From positions 39,283,616-39,347,615 of the forward strand of contig CAKMRJ010003334.1 in NCBI GenBank assembly GCA_928212115.1: a stretch of DNA of 64,000 bases, read 5' to 3'. Numbering within the stretch: position 1 is the stretch's first letter; every line of letters begins with the position of its first letter. The translations under genes were made by a program, and so were the position numbers. This DNA is from Lactuca virosa (Eukaryota; Streptophyta; Magnoliopsida; Asterales; Asteraceae). The notes below the pieces were generated by a model. That model saw nothing but the letters and a program-made list of their open reading frames with translations. It ran no database searches and was not told where the DNA came from. Below, piece after piece: positions 10,898 through 22,279 of this stretch.

Positions 10898-13317
10898 TGT
10901 CACACCCCCAAACCGGAACAGCGGAAACGTTCGGGGTTGGATGACGTCATATGTAGTATCACAACAATTGTATCATAGTAATCATAGTAAACACAACCAT
11001 TAAATTGAATACATACATGAAAAGGTATTTACATCTGTTTTATTTTTGTTCTTTTACATCAAAAGTATAATCAAAAGAAAAAGACGTGACTCTATACGCT
11101 CCGTCTTCTCAAAACTCCAAAAGGTACCTGTCTACTGATTTCCTGAGAATACAAGCAGTTTTGAAAGAGTATCAGCATAAAGCTGGTGAGTTCATAAGCG
11201 ATGTTTTTTTGTAAAGAAAACCTGTTGACGACTCTGTAAAGATGTTCGCATGTTTCCAAGAAAATCCAATATTTTCTTTAGTAAAAGTGTGATAATATCA
11301 GTTCTATCTATGACTACTTAGTTCATGCTAGCCATGTATAAACCAATATCGAACAGACAGTTGACTATGCGGATGTGCCCTAAGCCCACAACCAAACAAG
11401 GAACAGGAAATGAGGCGGAAACCACACATTCCACAGTCTATCGAATATTCTCCATACGTGGCCCTGATGCCTAAACTAAGTAATTATAGAATTAACTATG
11501 AATGTTTGTTACATTATTCTGTTGTAGTATAGGAAAAACATTAGTTTGTATGCATGGTTACTACCAATCGTAGTATGTGTGTATTCTAGTACAAAAACCT
11601 TTGTATGGTATGTTCTTGTTTGAAAACCCTGATTAACACTAGTATGTATAGTAGTTTCATTACTTAAATTAAAACCAATGAAGAATGAAATATCGTAAAC
11701 AAATGGTTAGTTTATATTATTGTGAGTCGTATAACCATGCTTGATATGACCTAGTGACCTTTACAACATTCTTCAAGTGTCGGTTAAATGACATTTGTCA
11801 CCCCAGACATGCCTGCCTAACTGTAGCTAGCAGTTCAGGTGTGGGATTGTCAGCCCCGAATAGATCTATTCACAAATCTCACGCTCTCCTTCCAGGAGAC
11901 TCTGGTTATACTATGATAGGATTTAATTCAGTACACCTAAGGGTACAGTTTTGAAGTAGAGTCTCACAATTCTGTATAATCTAGTTTACGTGTGATTCGG
12001 TATTGTTATCTTGTATTTGAATCCTTTGTATACTGTATAAGATAATAATTATACTTAAATAATTATTAAATGTTGTGCTCTTGTAGTAATGTATATCATA
12101 AACTAAATCTGTCATAGTTTATATATTTACCCATGTATGTAATCTGAATCGGTAAAAGCTGTGTATTGAATTCCCCAAACTATACCCATTATAGTTTACT
12201 TGAAATGTTATGTACTTGGTTTGTAAATTGTTCTGACACTATGCAATTGTGTTTCCAAAATAAAAGTGTCCCTTATGCTCAACATAGTATAAAAGGGATA
12301 AAATATCTAAATATTTTATAAAACGTGGAAATTGTTTGATTGTATCAATTGCATAAGTTTAAAACTTGTTAAAATCATTTGTGTTTGGCTTGTATTCCCC
12401 CCCCCCCCTCTGAAAACATTACAAATTGTAAAAGCGTAGGGGTATGAACTCACTGTTAGTTGTGTACAAGAGTCGAATCAACGGACTGAAATGAAGACCC
12501 TCGAGTTGTAGTGTGACACTTAACGGAATCCTAATAACAATTAAATACATATATGTATCTAAATTAGTGATTTCGTTAGATAAAGTGTTAGAAAAACACT
12601 TGCTTTTGATTAAGGAATGTTACGGGGACTTGATTGAATCGAGGAAAGTGGGTTTTCAGTCTAATTCACTGCTTAGGAAGTGTGTACGGCCGTGAATGGG
12701 GTGTACGGACGTGAACAGGTGTACGACCGTGAACAGCCTCTTAAAGGGTTTACGTCCTTTGAAGGTTTGAAGCGTGTACGGCCGTGAACTGGTGTACGGT
12801 CGATGAAGATTTGCATATTTAAAGGGCGTACGGCCGTACACTCAAGAATGAGGATGCTGGATTCGATGAAAAACGTGTTCTAGACGCTCCAAATCAACTC
12901 CCAATGACGATTCTTGATGATTTTCGGAAGGTTAGGGGTGCTTTTCGGGTGTACGGTCAAGAGCTTAGAGAGAGAAGGAATGAGTGTTCGGCCAGAAAAG
13001 TGTAAATGAGGGGTAGGGTCTCGTATTTATAGGGGTCTTCGTGGTCGGTGGTGGGGTCCACCCGACGCTGGCCGTAAACGAGTGTACGACCGTACACGGG
13101 TTTACGACCGTAAACTCGGTCGGGCCGAAAACTGTTTGATTTTTCAAGAAGATTCAGGTTTTTCGCGCGATTTTTGGTTCCGACTCGTATATATAAATTT
13201 AATTATATAAAACTAGATGATTTTCTAAATCAAGGAGTTTGACGAAAACTTAATAAAATTCAAATTTTATTAACGGAAATCGGATAATGGAGACGAAAAA
13301 AGGTTCGGGTTGTCACA
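10898..13317 (-). repeat. 5' LTR of gypsy A
   Basis: This is a 2420-bp LTR matching 2653-5060. The TATA box is at 13024-13031 on the minus strand. The palindrome clusters lie at about 13070-13115 (upstream, some copies mutated from GGCC to GACC) and 12680-12840 (downstream). The C-run at 12397-12408 is 12 bases long. Confidence 0.9.
13024..13031 (-). promoter_or_regulatory. TATA box of the gypsy A 5' LTR
   Basis: TATAAATA on the minus strand, conserved in the other LTR at 4766-4773. Transcription of element A would start about 30 bp to the left. Confidence 0.6.
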
Positions 13318-13459
13318 CCTGTTTATCCAAAAGACCAATTTCTCAAATACCATATAAATTACCCAAAATACCCCTTGGTCAAGCTTGGTCAAAGTCAAGT
13401 CAAACTAGTCAAAATCCATAAGTCAACTGAGTCAACCCAGCTGAGTCGACACAGAACAC

Positions 13460-13570
13460 GTACGCGGGGCGTACACCGAAGGTACGCTGGGCGTACTCCA
13501 GCCTTGACCGCAGTCGGAACGCCTGACCTCGTATGCGCTTCATACTCCGGGTACGAAGGATGTACGCCCA
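13460..13570. repeat. GTACGC...GCGTAC palindromes in the C-type solo LTR (downstream cluster)
   Basis: GTACGCGGGGCGTAC (13460-13474) and GTACGCTGGGCGTAC (13482-13496) are 6+6 inverted repeats with a 3-bp centre, followed by weaker copies to 13570. A second cluster of the same type lies at 14175-14245, upstream of the likely TATA region (about 14128-14140 on the minus strand). Confidence 0.8.
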
Positions 13571-15176
13571 TAACTCTCAATCCTCCATTAAGAGCTTAAT
13601 GCTTTAAGCTCTAACGTCCCATTTCCAGATCCAAGGCTAAATCATCCTCAAGTGTCATAAAGTTTCCAACTTTATGACTTTGCATGTCCATTAAGTGCTT
13701 AACTCAACATCTTAATACATTAAGACACTCTAAAGAATGCATGGAGCAAAACCAACCATTAAGACCCTATTTTTATGATTCAAGACCCTTCCTAAGGTCT
13801 GAAATGACGGCTTAATGGGTCAAGAACATGTCATGCTCAATAATCACCATTTTGGTACCAAAGAGTGACTTAAAAGAGCAAAAACCTAGATCTACAAGAT
13901 AGAGTGGTAAAGATGCAAGCTTAACATCTAGAGGTTGCAATCAAGGTAGAAATCCCAGATCCAAAGTGCTCTCAAACTCCAAGATCTTCTCACCACCTTC
14001 TTCTCTCTTCCAAACCACTTTAAAACTCTTCAAAGGCTCCAAAATGCACTCTTGCTCATAGGGTTTGCTTGGGGAATCTATATCACAGAAGGAGGCTGGG
14101 TAAGAAGAAGACATGAGGCCTTAATGCTGCTTAAATATGAGCCAAAACCCTAAAATTTAGGGTTGCATGTTTTTCACGTACGCCCTGCGTACGAGGTGTA
14201 CCCCCAACGTACTAAGGCGCGCCCTAGTACGCTTAGCGTACAAACGTTCGCACAACATACTCCTCAAAGTCCAAATTTACCAAAAATGCCACCAATGGCC
14301 CTTTTTGCACTCTTTCTTAAACTTGAGGACCAAAATGCAATATAATTTAATTATAAGGTCAAAATTAGAAGTACCTCATCATTGGGATGTTACACATAAT
14401 CAAAAGAGAAGACACATGTCGTTATTTTCTAGATAATCACGAGTCACGAACGAAGAATTTGAATATATTAAATAATTTTCGGTTTTTTCGTATTAACTAA
14501 AATTTTGTATTATATATTATTATTTTTTTCTATTCCTTATGCCATTGCTTTTGATTTAAATGTGGTTGTTGACAACCTAACTCAAAATGTAATGAATTTG
14601 AACATCAACGAAGACAATACGAAGGCTACAAATTCCAATATACTTTAAGTTGTCATTTGGTGAGTTCTTTTTAGCATAAATAGTAGAAGGCATAAAATTA
14701 TTTATGTAGCTTCAAAAGATCATAAATTTAATTTTGAATATTGTTTCTATATGAAGGTTATCATGAAGAAGTCGGTGTTGGAGGAAGAAATGAGAATTCT
14801 AGCATTAATGAATTATCGAATTGGTTTTTGGATATTTTTGAATAATTTCACTTTGTATGAATGTTTTCATTTTTAAATTTTATTTGGATGTTAATGACTT
14901 TATGACGTTATGTTGAAAACCTATTTTTTTTTTATGTTAATGACCATAATCACTGTATAACTTTATGTTGAAAAACCTCATTTTTTGAAAATGTTTCCTT
15001 GTTTATTAAACGGGTTATGCAGGTTGGGTTCAACCCACTAACACATGAACCCGTCAACCCATATATTATATGTGTTGTGTTGAGTTTATATTTTCTGACC
15101 CGCCAACCCGCTAACCCACGACCCAGCAACCCGAACTCAACCCGATTGTCAAACCTAGTTAATTCAAATTCATTAA

Positions 15177-15503
15177 GGATGCATTGAAAAAATTTCTAGT
15201 TTTGCATGAAAATTTTCAAATGAAAATGAAAATTTTGAAAATACTTTTATATTCAGTCTTCAATAGAATTTCAAGAAAACAAAATTTTTATGTTTTATAA
15301 CTTATATGTAAATTAGAAAAGTGACTTTTATAGTTTTCCAAAGTTTTCTAAATTTCTAAAATGGAAAACGAAAGAACTCCACCGTTTTCAACGAAACACG
15401 TTTTCTAAAATTTTCATTGAAAAACAAAAATGAAAACTCAACTCTATTTTGCGAAAACGTTTTCTAGAAAAATGAAAATAATTTTCCACAACCAAACACT
15501 CCC
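15177..15503. mobile_element. Probable MITE (Tourist/Harbinger type)
   Basis: The right end, read as reverse complement, is GGGAGTGTTTGGTTGTGGAAAA, a typical Tourist-type start. The left end AAGGATGCATTGAAAA is a degenerate match. TAA flanks both sides (15174-15176 and 15504-15506). The 327-bp body is full of GAAAATTTTC words and has no ORF. It lies 11 bp from the hAT target duplication. Confidence 0.5.
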
Positions 15504-15664
15504 TAAAAAACTGATTTTCGTTCGTTTCAAATGGGCCCGTACTACCAGAAGCATAGGACCCATACGCGTAGCAGGGAAGTCACAACCCCTAGGGTTTCAT
15601 TATTTGGAATAGCACCTATGGTATGAATTGCACCTCATCTGATATTTTCTGATTTATTTTCAGT

Positions 15665-16725
15665 ATGGTGGTTACGAGGCGATTTGAGTCAGGATCCGGA
15701 TTAGGAGCAGGAGCGAGTGGCCAGGATATGGCATGGTTGACTGAGGATGATATTAGGGCATTGATCTCTGCTGAGGTTGTGACTGCTGTCCGGGGGACAA
15801 TACTGGAGTTGTTTGGGTCTATCAAGACCACTATGATGGATTTCTTCGATGATCGATACGCCACACGTTCAGAGGTTGTTGCTGTTGCAGCTACTGCGGT
15901 CGTCGCTGCTGCGGGGATTGGTGGGGGGAGAGCCTTCCAGTACCGGTACTTCCATAATACGAAGCCTCCAGTGTTTGATGAAGTCCAGGATACGATCATT
16001 TCCATGAGGTGGTTGTCCGATGTTGAGGGATGTTTCTTTACTTGCTCCTGCCCAGCTGATCGTAGGTCAACTGCGCTCTATTGGTGGAGATTGGTGACTA
16101 GCTCGTATACTCCAGAGCAGAGAGTTGTTGTATCATGGGAGCAGTTTTCTCATATGTTCTGCTCGAGATACATCCCTTTGGTTGAGAGAGAGAGGTTAGC
16201 CCAGAAGTATTTGGACCTACGGCAGGGGACAAACTCGGTGACCGAGATCACCAAGATATTCACTGAGAGAGCACTGTTTTTCCCTGATTTTGCTGCTTCT
16301 GAGAAAGCTCAGATGAACCGGTACTTGAGCATGCTCAAGACAAATATCCTCCAGTTTGTGTCCACTCAGCGATATGGTTCACTCATTGAGTTACAGGAGG
16401 CCACGAGGCGGTGGGAGATTGAGATGGAGCTCCAGACGAGGGAGCTGAGGCAGGCCCCTATGTAGTCACAGCCTACGGTAAAGCGGTTCAATCCCGTTGA
16501 TTCGAGGTCTGGAGGACAGAGGGGCTGCACTTGTGGGAAGTGCGGCAATGTTCATGAGGGTCCTTGTCGATCATCTGTTGGATGCCACAAATGTGGCAAC
16601 GATGGGCACTTTGCGAGGGATTGTCGCCAGTCGGCCCCAATACCGAGCACCAGGATTTGCTACCATTGTAATCAGGTTGGCCATATGAAGATCAACTTTC
16701 CATTGCTCGCCGCCAAGTCGGCGTA
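15665..16725 (+). pseudogene. Gypsy C gag (stops present)
   Basis: The Gag starts MVVTRRFESGSG. The gag domain spans about residues 90-240 (FDEVQDT...MRWLSDVEGCF...ALYWWRLV...YIPLVERERLAQKYLDLRQG). A TAG at 16463-16465 interrupts the frame, which then resumes with knuckles CGKCGNVHEGPC, CHKCGNDGHFARDC and CYHCNQVGHMKINF (last Cys lost). A second TAG follows at about 16723. There are no frameshifts in this stretch, only nonsense changes. Confidence 0.85.
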
Positions 16726-16732
16726 GGCCCCG

Positions 16733-17185
16733 ATGCCAGCCACTTTGAGGATCACCGATGGACGCCAGGGTAGGGTAGAACCCCCGAGGGCTCGAAGTCG
16801 TGCTTTTCAGCTCACTGCCGAGGAGGCCAGGGCAGCGCCATATATTGTTACCGGTATGTATCTATTTACATTCTGTCAAGTTATTTATGGTATGCTTATG
16901 TTTATAATTCTATTAGGTACCTTCCTAGTGAACTCTTTGCTTGCTCTTGTGCTTTTTGACTCAGGTGCGAGTCGATCTTTTGTATCCCATACATTCAGTA
17001 GGGAGTTTGATATGCGTATTGGAGAGTTAGAGTGTTTGTTACGGGTTTCTATCACCAAAGAGCATGGACTTTCTGCATCCAGGGTTTATCAGGGTTGTAT
17101 TTTGGAGATTTTTGGGGTACCTTATCCGATCGATTTGATTCTGATTCCCATGGGGGATGTGTGTGTGATAACGGGTATGAATTAG
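16733..17185 (+). pseudogene. Gypsy C protease region, with an intron-like insert
   Basis: The frame continues from gag. The aspartic protease motif VLFDSGASRSFVSH lies around 16950-16995, with an SVIT..MD-type end near 17160-17185 that closes on TAG. Between PYIVTG and TFLVNS there are 21 extra codons with no counterpart in the protease regions of gypsy A, B or D; they coincide with the GT-AG insert at 16854-16916. If that insert were spliced out, the family-typical reading would be restored. Confidence 0.75.
16854..16916 (+). other. Intron-like 63-nt insert (GTATGT...TATTAG)
   Basis: The segment begins GTATGT and ends CTATTAG, is 24% GC (15 of 63) against roughly half in its flanks, and is a multiple of three without stops. 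The same 4 bp, GGTA, lies on both sides (16853-16856 and 16916-16919). Joining the flanks gives ...ACCG then GTACCTTCC, the normal gag-protease junction seen in related elements. At 63 nt it is shorter than most plant introns, so splicing is uncertain. Confidence 0.55.
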
Positions 17186-17351
17186 CTGAGAAGGTCTGGT
17201 GCTATGATAGACTGCAAAGGTCAGTGGGCGGTGGTTCGAACCCCAAGTGGGGGAGAACTAGTTATCTATGGGGAGGGTACCAGGAGTGGGTTAGCTTTTT
17301 GCTCTGCTGTCAGGGCTCGGTAGTATATTCAACATGGTTGTATGAGTTATC

Positions 17352-17907
17352 TTGCGGTATGTGATTGATACCCGGGTAGGGGAGCAGACTTCAGTTTCAG
17401 ATGTACCAGTCGTCAGGGAGTTCACCGACGTATTTCCAGAGGAGTTACCCGGTGTGCTTCCCGAGAGGCAGGTTGAGTTCAGGATTGACCTAATGTCAGG
17501 TGCGGCTCTGATTGCCAAAGCGTCGTACCGTTTGGCACCTCCTGAGATGCAGGAGTTGTCCTCTCAGCTTCAGAAGTTGTTAGAGAAACAGTTCATCAGA
17601 CCGAGTAGTTCTATGTGGGGAGCCCCAATTTTGTTCGTCAAGAAGAAGGATGGTTCGCACCGGATGTGCATTGTTTACCGGGAGTTAAACAAGTTGACGG
17701 TGAAGAACCGATATCCCCTTTTGTTGATTGACGAACTCTTTGATCAGTTGCGGGGTGCATCTTGGTTTTCCAAGATCGATCTGAGGTCCGGGTATCATTA
17801 GGTGAGGGTGAGAGAGGAGGATGTGGAGAAGACATCATTTCAGACTCATTATGGGCATTATGAGTTCATGGTGATGCCATTTGGGCTCACCAATGCAACT
17901 GTGGTAA
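17352..17907 (+). pseudogene. Gypsy C reverse transcriptase, N-terminal part
   Basis: This contains the protease-RT linker (VVREFTDVFPEELPG), the RT entry YRLAPPEM, the LFVKKKDGS motif and SKIDLRSGYH, followed by a TAG where a Gln is usual, then YGHYEFMVMPFGLTNA. The block ends at gypsy B. It resumes at 36502. Confidence 0.85.
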
Positions 17908-18103
17908 TTATGTGTGACAACCCGAAATTTCTATCTTGTAAAGTCCTTCAATTCAATCAAGATTTAGACTTATTTCTGCTATCTTTTAACACTGTTTAGG
18001 GTCTGTTTGAGTGTTCTAAGTATAGTACATTCAAGGATCGGGTGATAGGAAGTATCTGATTGAGTCCATTGTGCACTAGTCAAGCCTTAAACTTCATCAT
18101 GTG

Positions 18104-18147
18104 GAGTTTACGGCCACATCACATGAGTTTACGGCCGTAAACTCAAG
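18104..18147. repeat. Palindromes upstream of the gypsy B promoter region
   Basis: GAGTTTACGGCCGTAAACTC (18125-18144) is a perfect 20-bp palindrome, preceded by the half-site GAGTTTACGGCC at 18104. It lies just upstream of a weak TATA-like TATACAT (about 18169). The 3' LTR has the same place at about 33950-33990 with a GGCCAT variant. Confidence 0.85.
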
Positions 18148-18514
18148 GTGGCCTTGAACTCATGTCCATATACATGATATTCCTTCCTTAATTCATCATT
18201 ATTCACCATTTCAAGTCAAGAAACTCGAATTCTCTCTCAAGTATCATAAGGATCTTCATTTTGATCTTCAAAAATATAAGTGTTTCATCCTTTGATTAGT
18301 TGATACATCTCCTTATCTAATATCACCCTTTGATTTCGTCCATAAACTTCATCTTTTGGGTTAGATCTTCAAGAACACCAAGAACACACACTAGTTCTTG
18401 GGCTGAAATCAACCTTTTTTTGCTTCCATATCGTAAGTATCTTTTCCCTATACTTGTTATCTAGTAGAAGCTACTGATTTACATCCTTGAAATCAAACAA
18501 TTACCAAGATCAAT

Positions 18515-18765
18515 GAGAGTTTACGGCCAGGAGCATCTCCCTTGGCCATAAACCCTTGTTAAGGCTACTAGTTTGCCCATAAACTCTTCTTATGGCTAGG
18601 AATGGGTCTAGAACACTTCCTTGATGCATGAAAGACCTTAAAAACACTCTTTGGCACAAGACTTCATGAGTTTACGACCGTAAACACATAGGGCCGTAAA
18701 CCTTATGGCCGTAAACACATAGGGCCGTAAACCCTATGGCCGTAAACACCATAGTGTGGCCATAC
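18515..18765. repeat. TTTACGGCCGTAAAC repeats downstream in the gypsy B LTR
   Basis: Several full and half copies of the TTTACGGCCGTAAAC theme occur here (for example around 18670-18745, where GGCCGTAAAC recurs every ~16-32 bp). The 3' LTR (about 34360-34560) has fewer copies, consistent with repeat slippage after insertion. Confidence 0.75.
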
Positions 18766-19535
18766 ACCCCTTAGATGCAATCCTTTGTGATTTTAACACT
18801 TCCATATAAGTGTTTCTTAAGTCCTAGGGTGTTTTCCTTACATGATTAGTTGTTTAAACACTAATTATATACATATATGTGTCATTATATGCTTATTAGG
18901 ATCCGTTGTGCTCAAGGCTTCACTTGGCACTTAGCATCCTACAAATCGATCTTTCATTCGTATCACTCACTGCAGGTGATTTCATACCCCTTAACTTACC
19001 TTTTAAATGATTTTAAATGCTTTTATGGGGGGGGGGGGGGAATACAAGTAGAAACATTATATTTATTATATCAATCACATGTGATTAATAACTATCAAAC
19101 AGACAGATTTCTTATACTTCAAACTATGTTTTCAAACAAATCGCTTCAAATCGTTTTACAAACTCTTTTATATGCAAAACTCTTTATCAAACTCTTTTAA
19201 GCTTATATTTTGTCAAAAGTATGTCTATATAGATATAGTTATATAAGTAGGATTAAAAGGACTTAGGACTGATAACTCGCCTTACTTCTTGTTCCTTGTT
19301 TGGTTGTGGACTTAGGGTATCGGTTGTTTGTCTGAAGGTCGTTTGAATCTTAGTTATATATTATGTGTATGTATATAGATATAAAAGTTCTTCATTCAGT
19401 TCAATACCTTTGAGTAGCAAAGGTGTACAAACATGTTCATTCATACAAACAACATTACTAGTAAACTATAATAGGTATAGTTTAGGAAGTCGCTACTTAC
19501 TATTACTAGAGCAATGAAACATACAAGAGTCAGTA

Positions 19536-19720
19536 CATACTATAACGAGAGATAATGCTCACTATAAAGAGAAACAGATAGAGCATACTATAACGAGAGA
19601 CAATACTCACTATAAAGAGAAACAGATAGAGCATACTATAACGAGAGACAATACTAACTATAAAGAGAAACAAATAGAGCATACTATAACGAGAAATAAT
19701 ACATACTACACACTATACAC
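19536..19720 (+). repeat. 48-bp tandem repeat in the gypsy B 5' LTR
   Basis: Copies start CATACTATAACGAGAG at 19536, 19584, 19632 and 19680 (period 48; the last copy is partial). The same array is in the 3' LTR at 35341, 35389, 35437 and 35485. It was therefore present before insertion. Confidence 0.9.
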
Positions 19721-19939
19721 TAGAGAACATACTACATACTAGACAGAGAGAACATACTACATACTAGACAGAGAGAACATACACTACACTAGAACATACT
19801 ATACAAATACAAGAATACTATAAGATTGATGTGAGATACTACTTCATGGCTCGACAATATACTGCTGCGTCACGTTTTGTACCCAGAGTCTCCTGGAGGG
19901 AGAGCGTGAATTTGTGTATAGATCTATACGGGACTGACC

Positions 19940-20693
19940 TGTTGGATTAATGTCTAAGTCCATAACTATATTTGGTATGTACTTGACCCGACCCGGCATG
20001 GTCCATTTGGGTTGCAATTCACCGGCACAATTTATATGGATAGTCTTTTGAGAATAGTATATTTATGATTTATATTAATATATTATAAGTTCTAATATAT
20101 TAATATGGAATCATATTATTTAATTAGTATTGATCAAGAATTAATTTAGAATTAATTAAGTGATCAAAAAGAACTAATTAAATATGGACTCTTATATATA
20201 TATGGAATGGGCCAAGTTCATTTAGGTTGGGCTAAGCTTTCATGGATGGTCCATGGAACTTTTAACCCATGGATCCTATGTAAATGAAAGGTCATGGGTA
20301 TTAGGGTTTACATGGATGTAACCCTAATCCTCCATAATATATAAAGGGGTCCTTGGCTCACAAAATTGGCACAAGTGTGTGAAAATAAGAGTGAGCCGAT
20401 TTTAGTGTGCATACATATTCTCTCAAGTTCTTCCAAGGTGTTTTGGTGATTTGTGATTCCATTTGAGGCTTCCACATTATTGGGGCTAAGCTCTTAAAGC
20501 TTGAAGACATCAAGCTACATCAAAAGGTATGTCATCTAACTATAACTTTGTAGTATAGGTGCTTCATAATATGCTAGTTAGGATGAAACCTTGGAATAGT
20601 TAATATTTGCATGTATAATAGAGAAAACATAGATCCAAGGTTTATAGGGTTGCATGTACACCATAGGAGTGTTAGAATGCTCAAAATCCAACA
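19940..20693 (+). repeat. 5' LTR of copia 1
   Basis: 754 bp, TGTTGGATTAATGTC... to ...CAAAATCCAACA. The tRNA-Met primer site follows directly. Confidence 0.92.
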
Positions 20694-20694
20694 G

Positions 20695-20712
20695 TGGTAT
20701 CAGAGCCATGGG
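20695..20712 (+). promoter_or_regulatory. Primer-binding site of copia 1 (tRNA-Met)
   Basis: TGGTATCAGAGCCATGGG begins two bases after the LTR and is complementary to the 3' end of initiator tRNA-Met. Confidence 0.85.
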
Positions 20713-22279
20713 TTGTTTTCTGTTATATTGATGCAAATGTTTTATTTTCAAGTTGAAAAAAAAAAGAAAAAAAAACATGACGTTTATCAAATTTTAAGAT
20801 AATTACTTGTTTTTGTGAAAAAACGAATTATTTGTAAAATTTGAATCATTTGCTATATGAGTTGAATTAGGTCAAATTTAGTAAAAGATAAAATGATATG
20901 ATTATTTTATTAGTTTTAAAAGTTTGATCTAAAGAGTTTTTTGAAACCTCCATAAGTTATGGATATGAAAAGGTTTTTAAAAAAATTGATTCAAAGTTTT
21001 TTATGGAGTTACAAAACTTGGTCTTAATGTTTTAAAGAATTCCATAACTTGTTCTTAAGTTATGGAACATGAAAAGTTTCATCATAAAACAAGTATTTAA
21101 CTCCATAAGTTATGGAATCCAAAAGTTTTCAAGAGTTACAAAACTTGCCCTCAAGTTTTGGAATTTGGAAAAAGTTTTTTATGATAAAAAAAAGAATTGA
21201 ATTCTAAAACTCTTGGGTTCATAACTTAAACAATTAATTAAATGGTTTTAATTTTGAATTTAATAATTGGAATTATGATGTTTTTATTGAATAATTCAAT
21301 TAACTCTTATGGGCTTTATTAATAGATAATTAAAGTGTTTAATTAAAAGAGAATTAATAATTCCATAATGACATGGTTTAAATTTAATTAAATTAAGAGT
21401 ATAGTTTAATTAATAGATTAAACCACCAAGTATTTTAAATGTCTAAAATACACCCTTATACTATTATAATATTAAAAGTTTAATATATTATATGTATAAG
21501 AGCAAGTCGTCTTACCATTAGTAGGCCTCATTCACGAAGCCGGTCTATAAGGGGGGTATAAGGTTACTGCCTATAAAATGGCAGTTTAATGGGTGTCCAC
21601 TCTCACCCACCGCTTCCTTGACTGGTGGAGGGTCGTTAGCCGAACAGGTAGGACAAGGACTATAATTCTCCCTTCATTATAAGTATAATGATAAATACTA
21701 AGTAACTAAACACTTATAAATTCTCAATCTTAGTTACTTAGGAAAATGTAAATAAGGTGCTAATCCATGAAATTACACTTTGCACTTTGTTTAAGCTGTT
21801 AGTGGAGCGTGCGTGGTTAACCGGCACACTAACCTGAACTTAACAAGGTAGGCAAAGGGTAACTTAATGTTTATCATAGTATCATTGGAGCGTGTGTGGT
21901 TAACCGACACATCGATTGAGGGGTAAATATTAAGGGTACCAAGTATATTTGCATGGTTACTTCACACCTTGTTTTGTGATCCTCGGCATCCCAGTCACAA
22001 AACCTGAAGGGCACACTCGAGATTGAAACATGCCATTGAAAAGTTCAATGAATCTCAAAAGAATCTAGGAGTTTCAAAACCAATTAAAACCTAATAATAC
22101 ATTTCGTTTATCTTGGTGGAAATTGGTGAATCGTCATTCACCTACCTTCAAATATTTTATAGCTTAGATTACGACATCCCTCTTCCAAGTTATAAAATAG
22201 TTTGTTGGGTCCTAGCCTTAATATATCATATTGGGTGTTATATTAAGGACTTAAATCAACTTTACGTGAATTTCTCCCA

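Larger units (their letters stand above)
2653..13317 (-). mobile_element. Gypsy element A (Tekay-type chromovirus), complete, minus strand
   Basis: It has two long LTRs, a tRNA-Met primer site, a polypurine tract and remnants of gag, protease, RT, RNase H, integrase and chromodomain in that order on the minus strand. Flanks CCTAT (2648-2652) and CCTGT (13318-13322) give a 4/5 target duplication. It interrupts the gypsy C-type solo LTR. A copia solo LTR (7880-8650) is inserted in its body. All coding blocks carry stops, frameshifts or deletions, so it cannot move by itself. Confidence 0.9.
1794..14394 (-). mobile_element. Solo LTR of a gypsy C-type element, split by gypsy A
   Basis: The two parts, 1794-2652 and 13318-14394, together form one LTR in minus orientation. 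It matches the 3' LTR of gypsy C (38442-40151): the right part carries the 5' half (TGTAACATCCC start at 14394 reading leftwards) and the left part the 3' half (polyadenylation-side sequence with the GTACCTTGGGGGAACTCA-like block). The ends are TGTTACA on the right and TGTAAAC on the left. Flanks CTTAA (1789-1793) and CATAA (14395-14399) give a 4/5 target duplication. No internal domain is present, so it is a solo LTR left by recombination, sitting inside the hAT element. Confidence 0.75.
1507..15157. mobile_element. Non-autonomous hAT element, split by nested insertions
   Basis: The left end TAGGGGTGACA (1507) and the reverse complement of the right end, TAGGTTTGACA (ending at 15157), form an imperfect 9/11 terminal inverted repeat. 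Both sides are flanked by the identical 8-bp sequence GTTAATTC (1499-1506 and 15158-15165), the duplication size expected of hAT. Subterminal regions are full of AACCCG/CGGGTT words, as in Ac-like elements. After removal of the internal insertion (1794-14394) only about 1.05 kb of hAT DNA remains, with no recognisable transposase, so this is a non-autonomous copy. It is the oldest layer of this nest. Confidence 0.8.

Noticed and set aside
16733..17185. A membrane protein (hydrophobic stretch YLFTFCQVIYGMLMFIILL)
   Set aside because: The stretch is the translation of the AT-rich intron-like insert, not a true membrane segment.
18877..19200. 107-codon plus-strand frame
   Set aside because: Within the gypsy B LTR and spans a 14-base G-run; not conserved in the other LTR because the run length differs.
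19536..19720. CRISPR-like array
   Set aside because: Direct repeats of 48 bp without spacers, inside a plant LTR; a simple tandem repeat.
20695..20712. tRNA gene
   Set aside because: Only the primer-binding complement to the tRNA 3' end is present; no cloverleaf follows. The same applies at 10883 and 56080.
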